In this document: positions 1 to 8,344 of the stretch, in pieces | Position numbering within the stretch: position 1 is the first letter of the stretch | Layout of the letters: each line of letters starts with the position of its first letter | Source: Paracoccus onubensis | Lineage (GTDB): Bacteria; Pseudomonadota; Alphaproteobacteria; Rhodobacterales; Rhodobacteraceae | Assembly: GCF_003591515.1 (NCBI RefSeq) | Contig: NZ_QZCG01000020.1 | Coordinates: 1-58,828, forward strand | Reading direction: 5' to 3' | Length of the DNA stretch: 58,828 nt | Position numbers and translations under genes: made by a program | The notes under the pieces: model-generated | Told to the model about the DNA's origin: nothing | Seen by the model: the letters and a program-made list of their open reading frames with translations, nothing else | The model's database searches: none

Positions 1-267
1 GCCCCGCATCTGCCCGCCCCCACAAGCCGCGCGCTGATCGGCGAACGGCTGGCGGTGGTCTTCGCGCATATCCAGTCCCTGCTGACGAATGACCGCAGGG
101 GCCAGGCGCGTACCCTGGGATGGAGCGCCGATGCACTTGGCGTCGTGTCGCGGATCATGACTCTGGTCATCTTTCAGGTCCGCATGATCGCCGGCCTGCG
201 GCAATGCGCCATTGCCCGCCAGGACATCGTTCCTCTTGCCCGGAAAGGATACAGCCATGATGTTTGA
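1..267 (+). CDS. CMD/alkylhydroperoxidase-like protein, C-terminal part
   Basis: The first reading frame is open from base 1 to a TGA at 265-267 and has the G/C-rich third positions of real genes here. The visible 88 residues contain a GWSADALGVV segment followed by a hydrophobic helix and VRMIAGLRQC. This resembles the C-terminal signature (GWS, then a helix, then VRVVAGLR) of the carboxymuconolactone-decarboxylase-related proteins found in organosulfur/ABC-transporter operons (TIGR04029/TIGR04030 type). The N-terminus lies outside the window. The stop overlaps the next gene by 11 bases, which suggests translational coupling. The family call rests on pattern memory of the short C-terminal motif only. 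Confidence 0.45.
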   Translation, partial: APHLPAPTSRALIGERLAVVFAHIQSLLTNDRRGQARTLGWSADALGVVSRIMTLVIFQVRMIAGLRQCAIARQDIVPLARKGYSHDV

Positions 268-685
268 CACCAGCATCCGGCATGGCATCTTCCATGCCTC
301 CGTCCAGGCCCGTCAAGGACTGTTCCGCCGCGCGCGAGGCCTGGACGAGGGCGAACGGGCTTTGGTGGCGCTGGTCGTCAGCCGCGAGGCGGGCCATATG
401 GAACTGGCGCGCCATCATGCCCTCGCGGCCGCGGCTGCACTGCGGGATCCGTTCGCCGTCGCCCTGTTGTTGGAAGAGGGCCTGCCCTCGCCGCTGACCG
501 GGCGTCTGGGCGCATTGGCGACGGCGGCGGGTGCGCTGGCCCGGAAACAGCCGACGCTTGGCCGTTTCGAACTGAAGCGTCTGGCCTCGAACGGGGTGGA
601 TGCGGACGAGTTGGTCGATCTGGTCGCGACAGTAGCCGAGGTCAGCAGCAGTCTTCATGCCGCCGTGCCAAGGCATGATGCATGA
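257..685 (+). CDS. Divergent CMD-domain protein
   Basis: A 142-residue protein started at the ATG at 257, which follows a GGAAAGGA-type ribosome site; an upstream in-frame ATG at 212 lacks one. The middle has the ALVALVVSREAG...ARHHA layout of the carboxymuconolactone decarboxylase/AhpD fold, where enzymes normally carry a CxxC and a histidine. Here the cysteines are absent, so peroxidase chemistry is doubtful. The C-terminal DELVDLVATVAEVS also fits the fold. It overlaps the upstream CMD-like gene and the downstream serine acetyltransferase fusion (ATG inside the stop region at 682), so the three form one coupled operon. Function is unknown beyond a probable link to sulfur or cysteine metabolism. 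Confidence 0.6.
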   Translation: MMFDTSIRHGIFHASVQARQGLFRRARGLDEGERALVALVVSREAGHMELARHHALAAAAALRDPFAVALLLEEGLPSPLTGRLGALATAAGALARKQPTLGRFELKRLASNGVDADELVDLVATVAEVSSSLHAAVPRHDA

Positions 686-2436
686 CGGCGCCCAAAGCGA
701 TGGAATCCGAAGCGATAAGGCCCGGGGCAATAAGACCGGTGTCAACGGGCATGCGCAGTCCCAGCCGTGGCCAGGTGACAGCGCTTTCGGGTCAGCACAT
801 GCCGCGCCTGATCGCTGCCCCGGGCTGCCTGACGGCGCAGCGCACCGGCTTGGCAATGGCGCTTTGCGGCCGCCCTGCCCGACCCGGCACCGGCACGCAT
901 ACCGAATTGCGTCTGACCAGCCCCTTCCGACAGGAACTTGTCATCCGCGAACCGCTGGCCATTCTTGCCCTGCTGGACGAACTTTGCCCCGGCACGCTGT
1001 TTTCCAGCGATCCCGCGCAGCGTGCCCGGCAGCAGAAGCTGATCGCTCATGCGGTCATCGCTGACGCTCATCTGGCCGAGGTAACACGCGCCGCGAACCA
1101 CCGCGATCTCGACATCGCCATCCACCTGTTGCGCGACACGATGCTGCGGATCGAGCGATGTTTCAGCGATCGTGGCCCGATGCCGGTGCTGGACGCACAA
1201 GATGCCGTGATCGCACCGCTGATCTGGCGCATGATGCTGCTGGACCAACATCACCACACGCATCTTTGTCTGGGACTGGACCGGGCCGTGGCACATGCCG
1301 CGCGGATGTCGCGATTGCCCGGAACCGATCTCGTGCTTGACAAGGATGCGGCCGGTTGTTTTCTGGGCCAGCTTCCCGCCGACGCCCTCGTCGCCCTCCC
1401 CCCGGATAAGCGCCCGAACTGGGCCCCCGCGCTTGGTCCGGCCGGGCAAGTACAGAACCTCTCCATCACACCAATACGAAAGAAACCGATCCTGACCCCC
1501 GTAAAACGCACCAATGCCCTGTCGCAGCCCAGCATTTCGAATCCGCATGACCGAGAACTGGCCGCCATCGCCGAGAAATTGCGGCTGATCCGCATCACTT
1601 CGCAGCAACGCCGTTATCCCGGCCGGCCGACACCGCGCCTGCCCTCGCGCCCTGCGGTGATCCGTCTCATGTCGAATGTCGTCGGCGCGCTTTATCCGCG
1701 CCATTACGGTCCGGCCGGGCTGGATACGCAGGTCGCGGATACATTTGTCGCACAAACCCTGCGATCCATCCGCCAGCGTCTGGCCGAGCAGTTGGAGCTT
1801 GAATGGTTGCTGCAACCCGATGCCGGACAATTGGCCTGCCGCCGGCGCGCTCATACCACCGCCGATGCGTTCATGGCCGGGCTCCCGCAGATCCGCGACC
1901 TGCACGATACCGACATCAATGCTGCCTTTCAGGGCGATCCCTCGGCCAGAAGCCTCGACGAAATCGTGCTGTGCTTTCCCGGCATCGCCGCGATCCTGCG
2001 CCATCGGATCGCCCACAGCCTCTATGGGCTGGGTGCGCCGATGCTGGCGCGGATCATGGCCGAACATTCCCATTCTCAATCCGGCATCGACATTCATCCC
2101 GGCGCAAAGATCGGCCCGGCCTGCTTCATCGACCACGGCACTGGCGTGGTGATCGGGGAAACCGCCGTGATCGGCCGCAATGTGCGGATCTATCAGCAGG
2201 TCACGCTTGGGGCGAAACGGTTCGAAAGCGATGGCGATGGCGGGCTGGTGAAGGGTCTGCCCCGCCACCCGCTGGTCGGCGACGATGTCGTCATCTATGC
2301 CGGCGCAACGATCCTTGGCCGGATCGAGATCGGCAAGGGCGCGCTCATCGGCGGTGGCGTCTGGCTGACCGATTCAGTCCCGCCGGGCGCCATTGTCACT
2401 CAGGCGAAGCCCAGCTTGAACGGCACCGCGCCTTGA
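682..2436 (+). CDS. GST-like / serine O-acetyltransferase (EpsC-type) fusion
   Basis: A 584-residue protein with two parts in one uninterrupted frame. Residues about 40-235 look like a glutathione-transferase fold: a short thioredoxin-like start, then an acidic-helical half with QELVIREPLAILALLDELCP and RARQQKLIAHAV. After a Pro/Ser-rich linker (about 235-290), residues 290-584 match EpsC-type serine O-acetyltransferase: an all-helical N-terminal part, then left-handed beta-helix hexapeptides from residue 468 with a catalytic His at about 485 (CFIDHGTG) and the VTLGAKR loop. The enzyme would make O-acetylserine from serine and acetyl-CoA, the first step of cysteine synthesis. EpsC proteins are usually about 300 residues without a GST part. 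The start at 682 overlaps the upstream stop; Met40 (base 799) is an alternative. The GST assignment is less sure than the acetyltransferase. Confidence 0.8.
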   Translation: MTAPKAMESEAIRPGAIRPVSTGMRSPSRGQVTALSGQHMPRLIAAPGCLTAQRTGLAMALCGRPARPGTGTHTELRLTSPFRQELVIREPLAILALLDELCPGTLFSSDPAQRARQQKLIAHAVIADAHLAEVTRAANHRDLDIAIHLLRDTMLRIERCFSDRGPMPVLDAQDAVIAPLIWRMMLLDQHHHTHLCLGLDRAVAHAARMSRLPGTDLVLDKDAAGCFLGQLPADALVALPPDKRPNWAPALGPAGQVQNLSITPIRKKPILTPVKRTNALSQPSISNPHDRELAAIAEKLRLIRITSQQRRYPGRPTPRLPSRPAVIRLMSNVVGALYPRHYGPAGLDTQVADTFVAQTLRSIRQRLAEQLELEWLLQPDAGQLACRRRAHTTADAFMAGLPQIRDLHDTDINAAFQGDPSARSLDEIVLCFPGIAAILRHRIAHSLYGLGAPMLARIMAEHSHSQSGIDIHPGAKIGPACFIDHGTGVVIGETAVIGRNVRIYQQVTLGAKRFESDGDGGLVKGLPRHPLVGDDVVIYAGATILGRIEIGKGALIGGGVWLTDSVPPGAIVTQAKPSLNGTAP

Positions 2437-2519
2437 GGCAAAACAGCCGAGCGACCGCGGAAGGGCCGACCCCGACACGCCACCCTTCCGTCACTTCAAT
2501 CACTGACCGGGAATCCGCC

Positions 2520-3107
2520 ATGCTGGACAATCTGCTGAAACGCCGCTCGCAATATGCGCTGGGGGAAAGCCTGCCGATCCCGAAGAAGGAAACCGACCGC
2601 CTGATCCGCGAGGCCATTCGTCAGGCGCCGTCATCCTTCAACTCGCAAAGCTCGCGGGCGGTGATCCTGTTCGGTAAGGAAAGCCGGAAGTTCTGGCATC
2701 TGGTGGAAGAAGCTTTGCGCATCATCGTCCCCAAGACGGATTTCCCCAAGACACAAAAACGCATTGGCGGCTTCGCAGCGGGCGCGGGCACCGTCCTGTT
2801 CTTCGAGGATCAATCCGTAATCGGAGAATTGCAGGAAAAATTCCCGCTTTATGCCGAGAACTTCCCGATCTGGTCAGAACATTCGACAGGCATGGCCCAG
2901 CTTGCCGTCTGGACCACGCTTGCCGATGTCGGAATCGGCGCCAGCCTTCAGCATTACAACCCGCTGGTCGATGACAAGGTCGCGGCGACATGGGATCTAC
3001 CCGCATCGTGGAAACTGCGGGCGCAACTGCCCTTCGGCTCGAACGAGGCGCAGCTTGCGGAAAAGACCTTCATCGACGACTCGCACCGTTTCCTGACTTT
3101 CGGCTAG
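2520..3107 (+). CDS. Nitroreductase family protein
   Basis: A 195-residue flavoprotein of the nitroreductase superfamily, in the small Frm2/YdgI-like branch. It has the typical KRRSQYALG start, the APSSFNSQSSRAVIL FMN-binding segment, FPLYAENFPIWSE in the middle, and GIGASLQHYNP and LRAQLPFG near the end. Such proteins are FMN-dependent NAD(P)H oxidoreductases, often acting on nitro or lipid signals; the physiological substrate cannot be read from sequence. The reading frame extends far upstream but only as a shadow of the acetyltransferase; the ATG at 2520 starts exactly where family homology begins. It lies 83 bases after the fusion gene and may be its last operon member. Confidence 0.88.
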   Translation: MLDNLLKRRSQYALGESLPIPKKETDRLIREAIRQAPSSFNSQSSRAVILFGKESRKFWHLVEEALRIIVPKTDFPKTQKRIGGFAAGAGTVLFFEDQSVIGELQEKFPLYAENFPIWSEHSTGMAQLAVWTTLADVGIGASLQHYNPLVDDKVAATWDLPASWKLRAQLPFGSNEAQLAEKTFIDDSHRFLTFG

Positions 3108-3156
3108 GAACCGTCGCAATCTGCTATCGTGAACGGGAACCGGACCGGAATATTTT

Positions 3157-4446
3157 CTAAACCCCGGTTATCCGCCAGATGACGTTACCGACATCGTCAG
3201 CCATCAGCAAAGACGCCTTGTCCGGACCAATGGCAACGCCGACAGGCCGGCCATAGGAAAATTTCTCGTCTTCGGACAGAAAGCCCCACAGGATATCTTG
3301 CGGCGGCCCCGCTGGCCGCCCGTTCTCGAAGGGTACGAAGATCAGCCGGTATCCACTCAGGACCGAGCGGTTCCATGATCCATGCTGCCCGATCACCATA
3401 CCCTCGGAGAATCCGGGCAGCGTGCCCGCAGGCATCCAGCACAACCCCAATGACGCTGTATGGCCGCCAAGCGCATAATCCGGCGTGATTGCCCGCGACA
3501 CCATCTGCGGATCCTGTGCAACGCGATCGTCAACGGTCCCGCCCCAATAGCAATAAGGCCAGCCATAAAAGCCATCCTCCTCGACCGATGTCAGATAATC
3601 CGGCGGGGTTTCATCGCCCAGCCCGTCGCGCTCATTCACCACTGTCCACAGGGCACCGGTGACAGGCTCCCACGCCATGCCGACAGGATTGCGCAGGCCC
3701 GAGGCGAAAATACGCGCCGCTCCGCTGGCAAGATCCAGTTCCCAGATCGCCGCGCGTCCCTCTTCGGCCTGCATGCCCTGATCGCCGATATTGCTGAGCG
3801 AACCGACACCGGCATAAAGCTTGCTCTGGTCAGGCGAGACGATCAGACTGCGGGTCCAGTGACCGCCCGGCTTGAACTCCACCAGCTTGCGGCCGGGGCC
3901 GTTCAACCGCGTCTCTCCCTCCTCATATGGAAAGGCGACGATGCCGTCCGTATTCCCGACATAGAAAGTGCCGTTCACCAAGGCCATGCCGAAGGGCTGA
4001 TTCTGTCCTTCCAGAAAAACCTCGCGCCGTTCCGCCACCCCGTCGCCATCCGCGTCGCGCCACAGGCTGATCCGATTGGCACTGACGCCGATCGCGCGGG
4101 CGCGCCGCATCGTGGCCTGCGTGGCCCGATCCATCAGCGTCTTGGGAGGGTTGGGCTGCTCTTTCGCCTCGGCGACCAGCACATCGCCGTTCGGCAGCAC
4201 CTCGATCCAGCGCGGATGATCCAAACCGGAAGCGAAAGCGTTGACCTTCAGCCCCGGGGCCGTCTTGGGAAGTTGCCCGGACGCCCAGCCTTTCGCGGTA
4301 GGCATCTTCAGGGTCATGATCCCTTGTTTCCTTGCCGACGGGATTACCGGCTTGGTGCCCACTGCCTGCGTCCGGGGCGCACCAACCCGCTGCAGCATTA
4401 CCATTACGCCACCAACTACGGCGGTCACTCGCGCCATAAGATCCAT
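3157..4446 (-). CDS. Sorbosone/glucose dehydrogenase-type PQQ beta-propeller
   Basis: A 429-residue protein with a short hydrophobic N-terminal segment (about residues 7-20), probably an export signal or anchor, then a six-bladed beta-propeller of the glucose/sorbosone dehydrogenase family. Family hallmarks are LDHPRWIEVLPNGDVLVAEA, the calcium-type DADGDG loop, the blade repeat FASGLRNPVGMAWEP and the terminal HGSWNRS...GRPVGVA motif. The family oxidises sugars or aldehydes in the periplasm with PQQ, but many members are uncharacterised. No partner cytochrome is adjacent. It is convergent with the nitroreductase and separated by about 90 bases from the M20 gene upstream, so it may be the last gene of that minus-strand operon or be independent. 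The first Met is used; Met4 is possible. Confidence 0.85.
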   Translation of the reverse strand: MDLMARVTAVVGGVMVMLQRVGAPRTQAVGTKPVIPSARKQGIMTLKMPTAKGWASGQLPKTAPGLKVNAFASGLDHPRWIEVLPNGDVLVAEAKEQPNPPKTLMDRATQATMRRARAIGVSANRISLWRDADGDGVAERREVFLEGQNQPFGMALVNGTFYVGNTDGIVAFPYEEGETRLNGPGRKLVEFKPGGHWTRSLIVSPDQSKLYAGVGSLSNIGDQGMQAEEGRAAIWELDLASGAARIFASGLRNPVGMAWEPVTGALWTVVNERDGLGDETPPDYLTSVEEDGFYGWPYCYWGGTVDDRVAQDPQMVSRAITPDYALGGHTASLGLCWMPAGTLPGFSEGMVIGQHGSWNRSVLSGYRLIFVPFENGRPAGPPQDILWGFLSEDEKFSYGRPVGVAIGPDKASLLMADDVGNVIWRITGV

Positions 4447-4537
4447 GATATGCCCCGATCTGTTTCTGCCGGCAGTCTACCCGGGCAGATGCTGCCGTCA
4501 AACCATCGGCAAAAGGGCTATTTCCGCAGCTATGCGG

Positions 4538-5728
4538 CTAACGAAGTGCCGCCCGCGCCTGAACGATGCCCAGCCAGAAACGGAGGCCATGAATGATCGC
4601 CTCGTCGTTGAAATCATAGGCGGCATTGTGCAGATCGGCGCTATCGCCGTTACCGATCCAGACAAACGCGCCGGGACGACGCTCCAGCATGTAAGAGAAA
4701 TCCTCGGAGCCCATTTCCGGCGGGCAGCTGTCGTCAACTCGTTCATCCGGCGCAATGGCCCGTGCGGCATCCAGCGCCGCATGTGCGATATCGGGATCGT
4801 TGATCGTCACAGGATAACCGGGGCGCCAGTCAAGTTCGGCATCAACGCCGAATGCCGCCGCCGTGCCGGACAGGATCTCGCGCAGCCGGGCCTCGGCCTG
4901 CCTGCGCGTTTCGGGCCGCAGGCTGCGCAAGGTGCCGCCGATGCTGATTTCGCCGGGTATGACGTTCAGGGCATCGGGGTTTCCCGCCTCAAGATAGGTG
5001 ACGGACAGCACGACCGAATCCAGCGGATCGGTATGGCGGGACGCAATCATCTGCAAGGCCGAGACCAGATGGGCCTGCGCAAGGATTGCATCCCGGGCCA
5101 GATGAGGCGACGCGGCATGACCTCCGCGCCCCTGAAGACGGATCATGAAGCGGTCGCCCGCAGCAAGGATCGGTCCCGGCCGGGACGCGAAATCCCCAAC
5201 CGGCAGGCCCGGACGATTATGCAGCGCATAAACCTCATCGATCGCGAAACGGTCCAGAAGCCCCTCGTCTATCATCACGCGAGCGCCGCCGCCGCCCTCT
5301 TCGGCAGGTTGAAAGATCAGAACGACGCGGCCGGGAAAATCACGATGACGGCTTAGGTGACAGGCGGCTGCCAGCAGCATCGCCGTGTGGCCGTCATGGC
5401 CGCAGGCATGCATCCTGCCCTCGACCGCCGAGGCATAGGGCAGATTGGTGCGTTCATGGATCGGCAGCGCATCCATATCCGCGCGCAGGGCGATGCTGCA
5501 GCCGGTGTTACCCGTGCCGTTGATGATCGCCACGACACCCGATCCGGCGATGCCGCGATGCACTTCGTCACAGCCGAATTCATCCAGCTTGTCCGCAACG
5601 AAGGACGCGGTCTGCGGCAGATCGAACAGCAATTCAGGCTGCCGGTGGATGGCGTGCCGCCATTCACGGGCCTTTTCCGCGATGGCATCGAGTTCCGGAT
5701 GGTTCAGGTCAGGCATCATCGGTCTCAT
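4538..5728 (-). CDS. M20-family amidohydrolase
   Basis: A 396-residue M20 metallopeptidase-type amidohydrolase of the hippurate/indole-3-acetyl-amino-acid hydrolase branch. The binuclear metal site is visible: RMHACGHDGHTAMLL, then QPAEEGGGGA with the catalytic Glu pair, the GRGGHAA dimerisation-domain motif and a C-terminal EMGSEDFSYML. It would hydrolyse an N-acyl or N-carbamoyl amino acid in the cytoplasm. The start lies two bases after the stop of the ABC ATPase gene, so it is the distal gene of the importer/hydantoinase operon. This suggests it finishes hydrolysis of the imported compound. Exact substrate is unknown. Confidence 0.9.
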   Translation of the reverse strand: MRPMMPDLNHPELDAIAEKAREWRHAIHRQPELLFDLPQTASFVADKLDEFGCDEVHRGIAGSGVVAIINGTGNTGCSIALRADMDALPIHERTNLPYASAVEGRMHACGHDGHTAMLLAAACHLSRHRDFPGRVVLIFQPAEEGGGGARVMIDEGLLDRFAIDEVYALHNRPGLPVGDFASRPGPILAAGDRFMIRLQGRGGHAASPHLARDAILAQAHLVSALQMIASRHTDPLDSVVLSVTYLEAGNPDALNVIPGEISIGGTLRSLRPETRRQAEARLREILSGTAAAFGVDAELDWRPGYPVTINDPDIAHAALDAARAIAPDERVDDSCPPEMGSEDFSYMLERRPGAFVWIGNGDSADLHNAAYDFNDEAIIHGLRFWLGIVQARAALR

Positions 5729-5730
5729 TT

Positions 5731-6558
5731 TCAGACGGTCGGGGATTGCCGGAAAGGCGATTTGTCGGGATCGGGATCCGGCATCGCCGCCAGCAACATC
5801 CGGGTATAATCGCTTCGGGGACGGTCGAAGATTTCGGCGACAGGTCCCTGTTCAACCAGCTTTCCGCGATAGATGACCGCCACCTCGTCGCAAATGTAGC
5901 GAATGACGCCCAGATCATGGCTGATGAAGAAATAGGTCAGGCCCAGCTCCTGTTGCAGGCGGTGCAGCAGGTTCAGAACATCGGCCTGAACCGAGACATC
6001 CAGCGCCGAAGTGGGCTCGTCCAGAATCAGGAAATCCGGGCGCGATGCAAGGGCGCGGGCAATGCCGATACGCTGCCGCTGCCCGCCCGAGAATTCATGC
6101 GGGTAACGGAACAGATGCTCGGACCGCAGACCGACCTGCTCCAGCAGTTCAAGCACCCGCTCGCTGCGCTGGCGGGCCGAAAGCCGGAACAGGTCGCGAT
6201 GAATCAGCAGCGGTTCGGCGACGATATCATGGATCGTCATACGCGGATTCAACGAGGCATAGGGGTCCTGGAACACGATCTGAAGCCGCGCCCGCAGCCG
6301 CCGCAGGTCGCGCGGGGTCAGCCCATGGATATCGGTTCCCTCGTAAAGCACTCTGCCCCGGGTCAGATTTTCCAGCCGCAGGATGCAGCGCGTCAGTGTG
6401 GTCTTGCCGGAACCGGATTCGCCTACCAGACCAAAGCTGCTGCCCTTCGGCACATGCAGGTTGACATCGTCCAACGCGCGGAATCCCTCGTCCCGGGACA
6501 GAATTCCGCCACGGGCCGGGCCGAAGATCTTGGTCACATTCAGGATATCAAGGCTCAT
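5731..6558 (-). CDS. Dipeptide-type ABC transporter ATP-binding protein (DppF-like)
   Basis: A 275-residue ABC ATPase with Walker A GESGSGKTT, Q-loop FQDPYASLNPR, signature FSGGQRQRIGIARAL, Walker B LILDEPTSALD and the switch histidine in FISHDLGV. It is the second ATPase of an oligopeptide-type importer. The ATG at 6558 overlaps the stop of the first ATPase gene as TGATG; a TTG three bases earlier is less likely. The C-terminus carries the short peptide-transporter extension (YTRMLLAAMPDPDP). Confidence 0.93.
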   Translation of the reverse strand: MSLDILNVTKIFGPARGGILSRDEGFRALDDVNLHVPKGSSFGLVGESGSGKTTLTRCILRLENLTRGRVLYEGTDIHGLTPRDLRRLRARLQIVFQDPYASLNPRMTIHDIVAEPLLIHRDLFRLSARQRSERVLELLEQVGLRSEHLFRYPHEFSGGQRQRIGIARALASRPDFLILDEPTSALDVSVQADVLNLLHRLQQELGLTYFFISHDLGVIRYICDEVAVIYRGKLVEQGPVAEIFDRPRSDYTRMLLAAMPDPDPDKSPFRQSPTV

Positions 6559-7442
6559 CAACCCGCCTCCGCCATGATATCGCCGATGCCGCGCAACTCA
6601 CCTCGTTTCGTATGAACCGTGGGAATCGCCGCAAGCAAGGCCCGGGTATATGCATGGGACGGTTGCTTCAGAACCGTCCGCACCGGGCCGGTTTCAAGAA
6701 TGCGGCCGCGATACATGACCGCGACATGGCTGCAAAGCTGCGCAACCACGCCCAGATTATGCGTGATCATCAGCACACCAATATCTCTTTCAAGCACAAG
6801 CTGATGGATCAGCTTCAAGATCTGCGCCTGAACCGAGACATCCAATGCGGTCGTCGGCTCATCGGCGATCAGCAGATCCGGCTTGCCGATCATCGCCATG
6901 GCGATCAGCATCCGCTGCCGCATCCCGCCCGAGAACTGGTGCGGATAGGCATCGATACGCTCGATCGGATCGGAAATGCCAACCTTGCCCAGCATCTCGA
7001 TCGCCACCCGGCGGGCAGCGCGGCGGCGTTCGCGCCGGGAGGCGTTGCCACTCAGGCCGAGCACGGATGGATCATGTTCCGCCGCATGAAGCGCCACATC
7101 GACAAGCTGCGTGCCGATACGGAAAGCCGGGTTAAGATTGGTCGTGGGATCCTGGAAGATCATGCCGATCTTGCGGCCGCGCAGCTTGCGCATCTCGCGT
7201 TCGGTGGCGTTCAGGACATCGGTGCCCTCGAATCGGATCGAGCCCGCAAGGTAGCGGCCGGTCGCCGCGGGAATCAGACGCGAGATGGATAAGCCGGTCA
7301 GGGATTTTCCACTGCCGGTTTCGCCCACCATGCCCCAGATCTCGCCCCGCTCGATCTTCAGGTCGATACCATGCAGGATCTGCGTCTCGCCTTCATAGCT
7401 GCGCATGGCCAGATTCAGATTGGTGATCTCGAGCAGACTCAT
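6558..7442 (-). CDS. Dipeptide-type ABC transporter ATP-binding protein (DppD-like)
   Basis: A 294-residue ABC ATPase with Walker A GETGSGKSLTG, Q-loop FQDPTTNLNP, signature FSGGMRQRMLIAMAM, Walker B LLIADEPTTALD and ITHNLGV. The FSGGMRQR form is usual for the DppD/OppD subunit. A strong GGAGGTAA ribosome site precedes the ATG at 7442, six bases after the DppC-like stop. An Arg/Ala-rich insertion around residues 115-150 is a little longer than usual. It pairs with the DppF-like subunit downstream. Confidence 0.93.
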   Translation of the reverse strand: MSLLEITNLNLAMRSYEGETQILHGIDLKIERGEIWGMVGETGSGKSLTGLSISRLIPAATGRYLAGSIRFEGTDVLNATEREMRKLRGRKIGMIFQDPTTNLNPAFRIGTQLVDVALHAAEHDPSVLGLSGNASRRERRRAARRVAIEMLGKVGISDPIERIDAYPHQFSGGMRQRMLIAMAMIGKPDLLIADEPTTALDVSVQAQILKLIHQLVLERDIGVLMITHNLGVVAQLCSHVAVMYRGRILETGPVRTVLKQPSHAYTRALLAAIPTVHTKRGELRGIGDIMAEAG

Positions 7443-7447
7443 CCGGC

Positions 7448-8344
7448 TTACCTCCGCGCCTTGGGGTCAAGGACATCGCGCAGCCCATCGCCCAGAAGAT
7501 TGAAGGCAAGCACCGCCAGAAAGATCGCGAAGCCCGGAAACAACGCCGTCCACCAATAGTCAGGCATATAGCCACGCGCCGTGGAAAGCAGCGTTCCCCA
7601 TTCCGGCACCGGCGCCCGCACCCCGATTCCCACGAAACCAAGCGAGGCAACGGTCAGGATCGCGAAGCCCATATCCAGCGAGGCCTTCACCACCACCGGC
7701 GAGATGATATTGGGCAGGATATGGCGGCCAAGGATCCGACCCGGGCCTGCACCAAGCGCGCGGGCCGCGGTGATGAACTGCTCTTCCTTCTTCACCAGAA
7801 CCTCTCCCCGGATCAGTCGCGCATAGGCGGGCCACCAGGTGATCGAGATGGCGATGATCATGTTCAGAATGCCGGTGCCAAGCGCCGCCGCGACCGCCAT
7901 TGCCAGAATCAGGCTTGGAATTGTCAGCAGCAGATCGGTCAGCCGCATCAATGTCTCGTCGACCCAGCCGCCGAAATAGCCGGCAACGGCGCCGACCAGC
8001 CCGCCGACGGCTATCGCGATGATAACGACCGCAAGGCCCGAGAATAACGAGACCTGCGATCCGACCAGAACCAGAGAGAACATGTCCTGACCCAATGCAT
8101 TGGTACCAAACCAATGTTCCGCGCTTGGGGGCATGAAGCGGGCGGCGGTATCGGTCGCGCCGGCCACATGTTCGGGATAGGGCACGATCAATGGCGCAAC
8201 CAGCGCGATCACGATCAGGACCGCAACGATAGCCAGCCCGATGACCGACAACCAGCTTTGCCGGAAGCGATAGAAGGCGCGCGACCAGTTTTCCAGCCGG
8301 GCCGAGGGGTCGCGCTTGGGCAGGGAGGTCTGTATCATGGTCAT
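7448..8344 (-). CDS. Dipeptide-type ABC transporter permease (DppC-like)
   Basis: A 298-residue inner-membrane permease. It has one N-terminal membrane segment (VIGLAIVAVLIVIALVAP), the HWFGTNALGQDMFS motif that marks DppC/OppC subunits, and a BPD_transp_1 domain with the EAA-like loop AARALGAGPGRILGRHILPN. It overlaps the end of the DppB-like gene by four bases (ATGA). It forms the channel together with that subunit. Confidence 0.93.
   Translation of the reverse strand: MTMIQTSLPKRDPSARLENWSRAFYRFRQSWLSVIGLAIVAVLIVIALVAPLIVPYPEHVAGATDTAARFMPPSAEHWFGTNALGQDMFSLVLVGSQVSLFSGLAVVIIAIAVGGLVGAVAGYFGGWVDETLMRLTDLLLTIPSLILAMAVAAALGTGILNMIIAISITWWPAYARLIRGEVLVKKEEQFITAARALGAGPGRILGRHILPNIISPVVVKASLDMGFAILTVASLGFVGIGVRAPVPEWGTLLSTARGYMPDYWWTALFPGFAIFLAVLAFNLLGDGLRDVLDPKARR

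Noticed and set aside
742..2268. 508-codon open frame antisense to the acetyltransferase fusion
   Set aside because: It mirrors a gene with strong family homology, has low-complexity Arg/Gly/Gln-rich translation and no ribosome site. High G+C makes long antisense frames common.
1803..2519. N-terminal extension of the nitroreductase
   Set aside because: The upstream part is a frame shadow of the acetyltransferase; nitroreductase homology begins at 2520.
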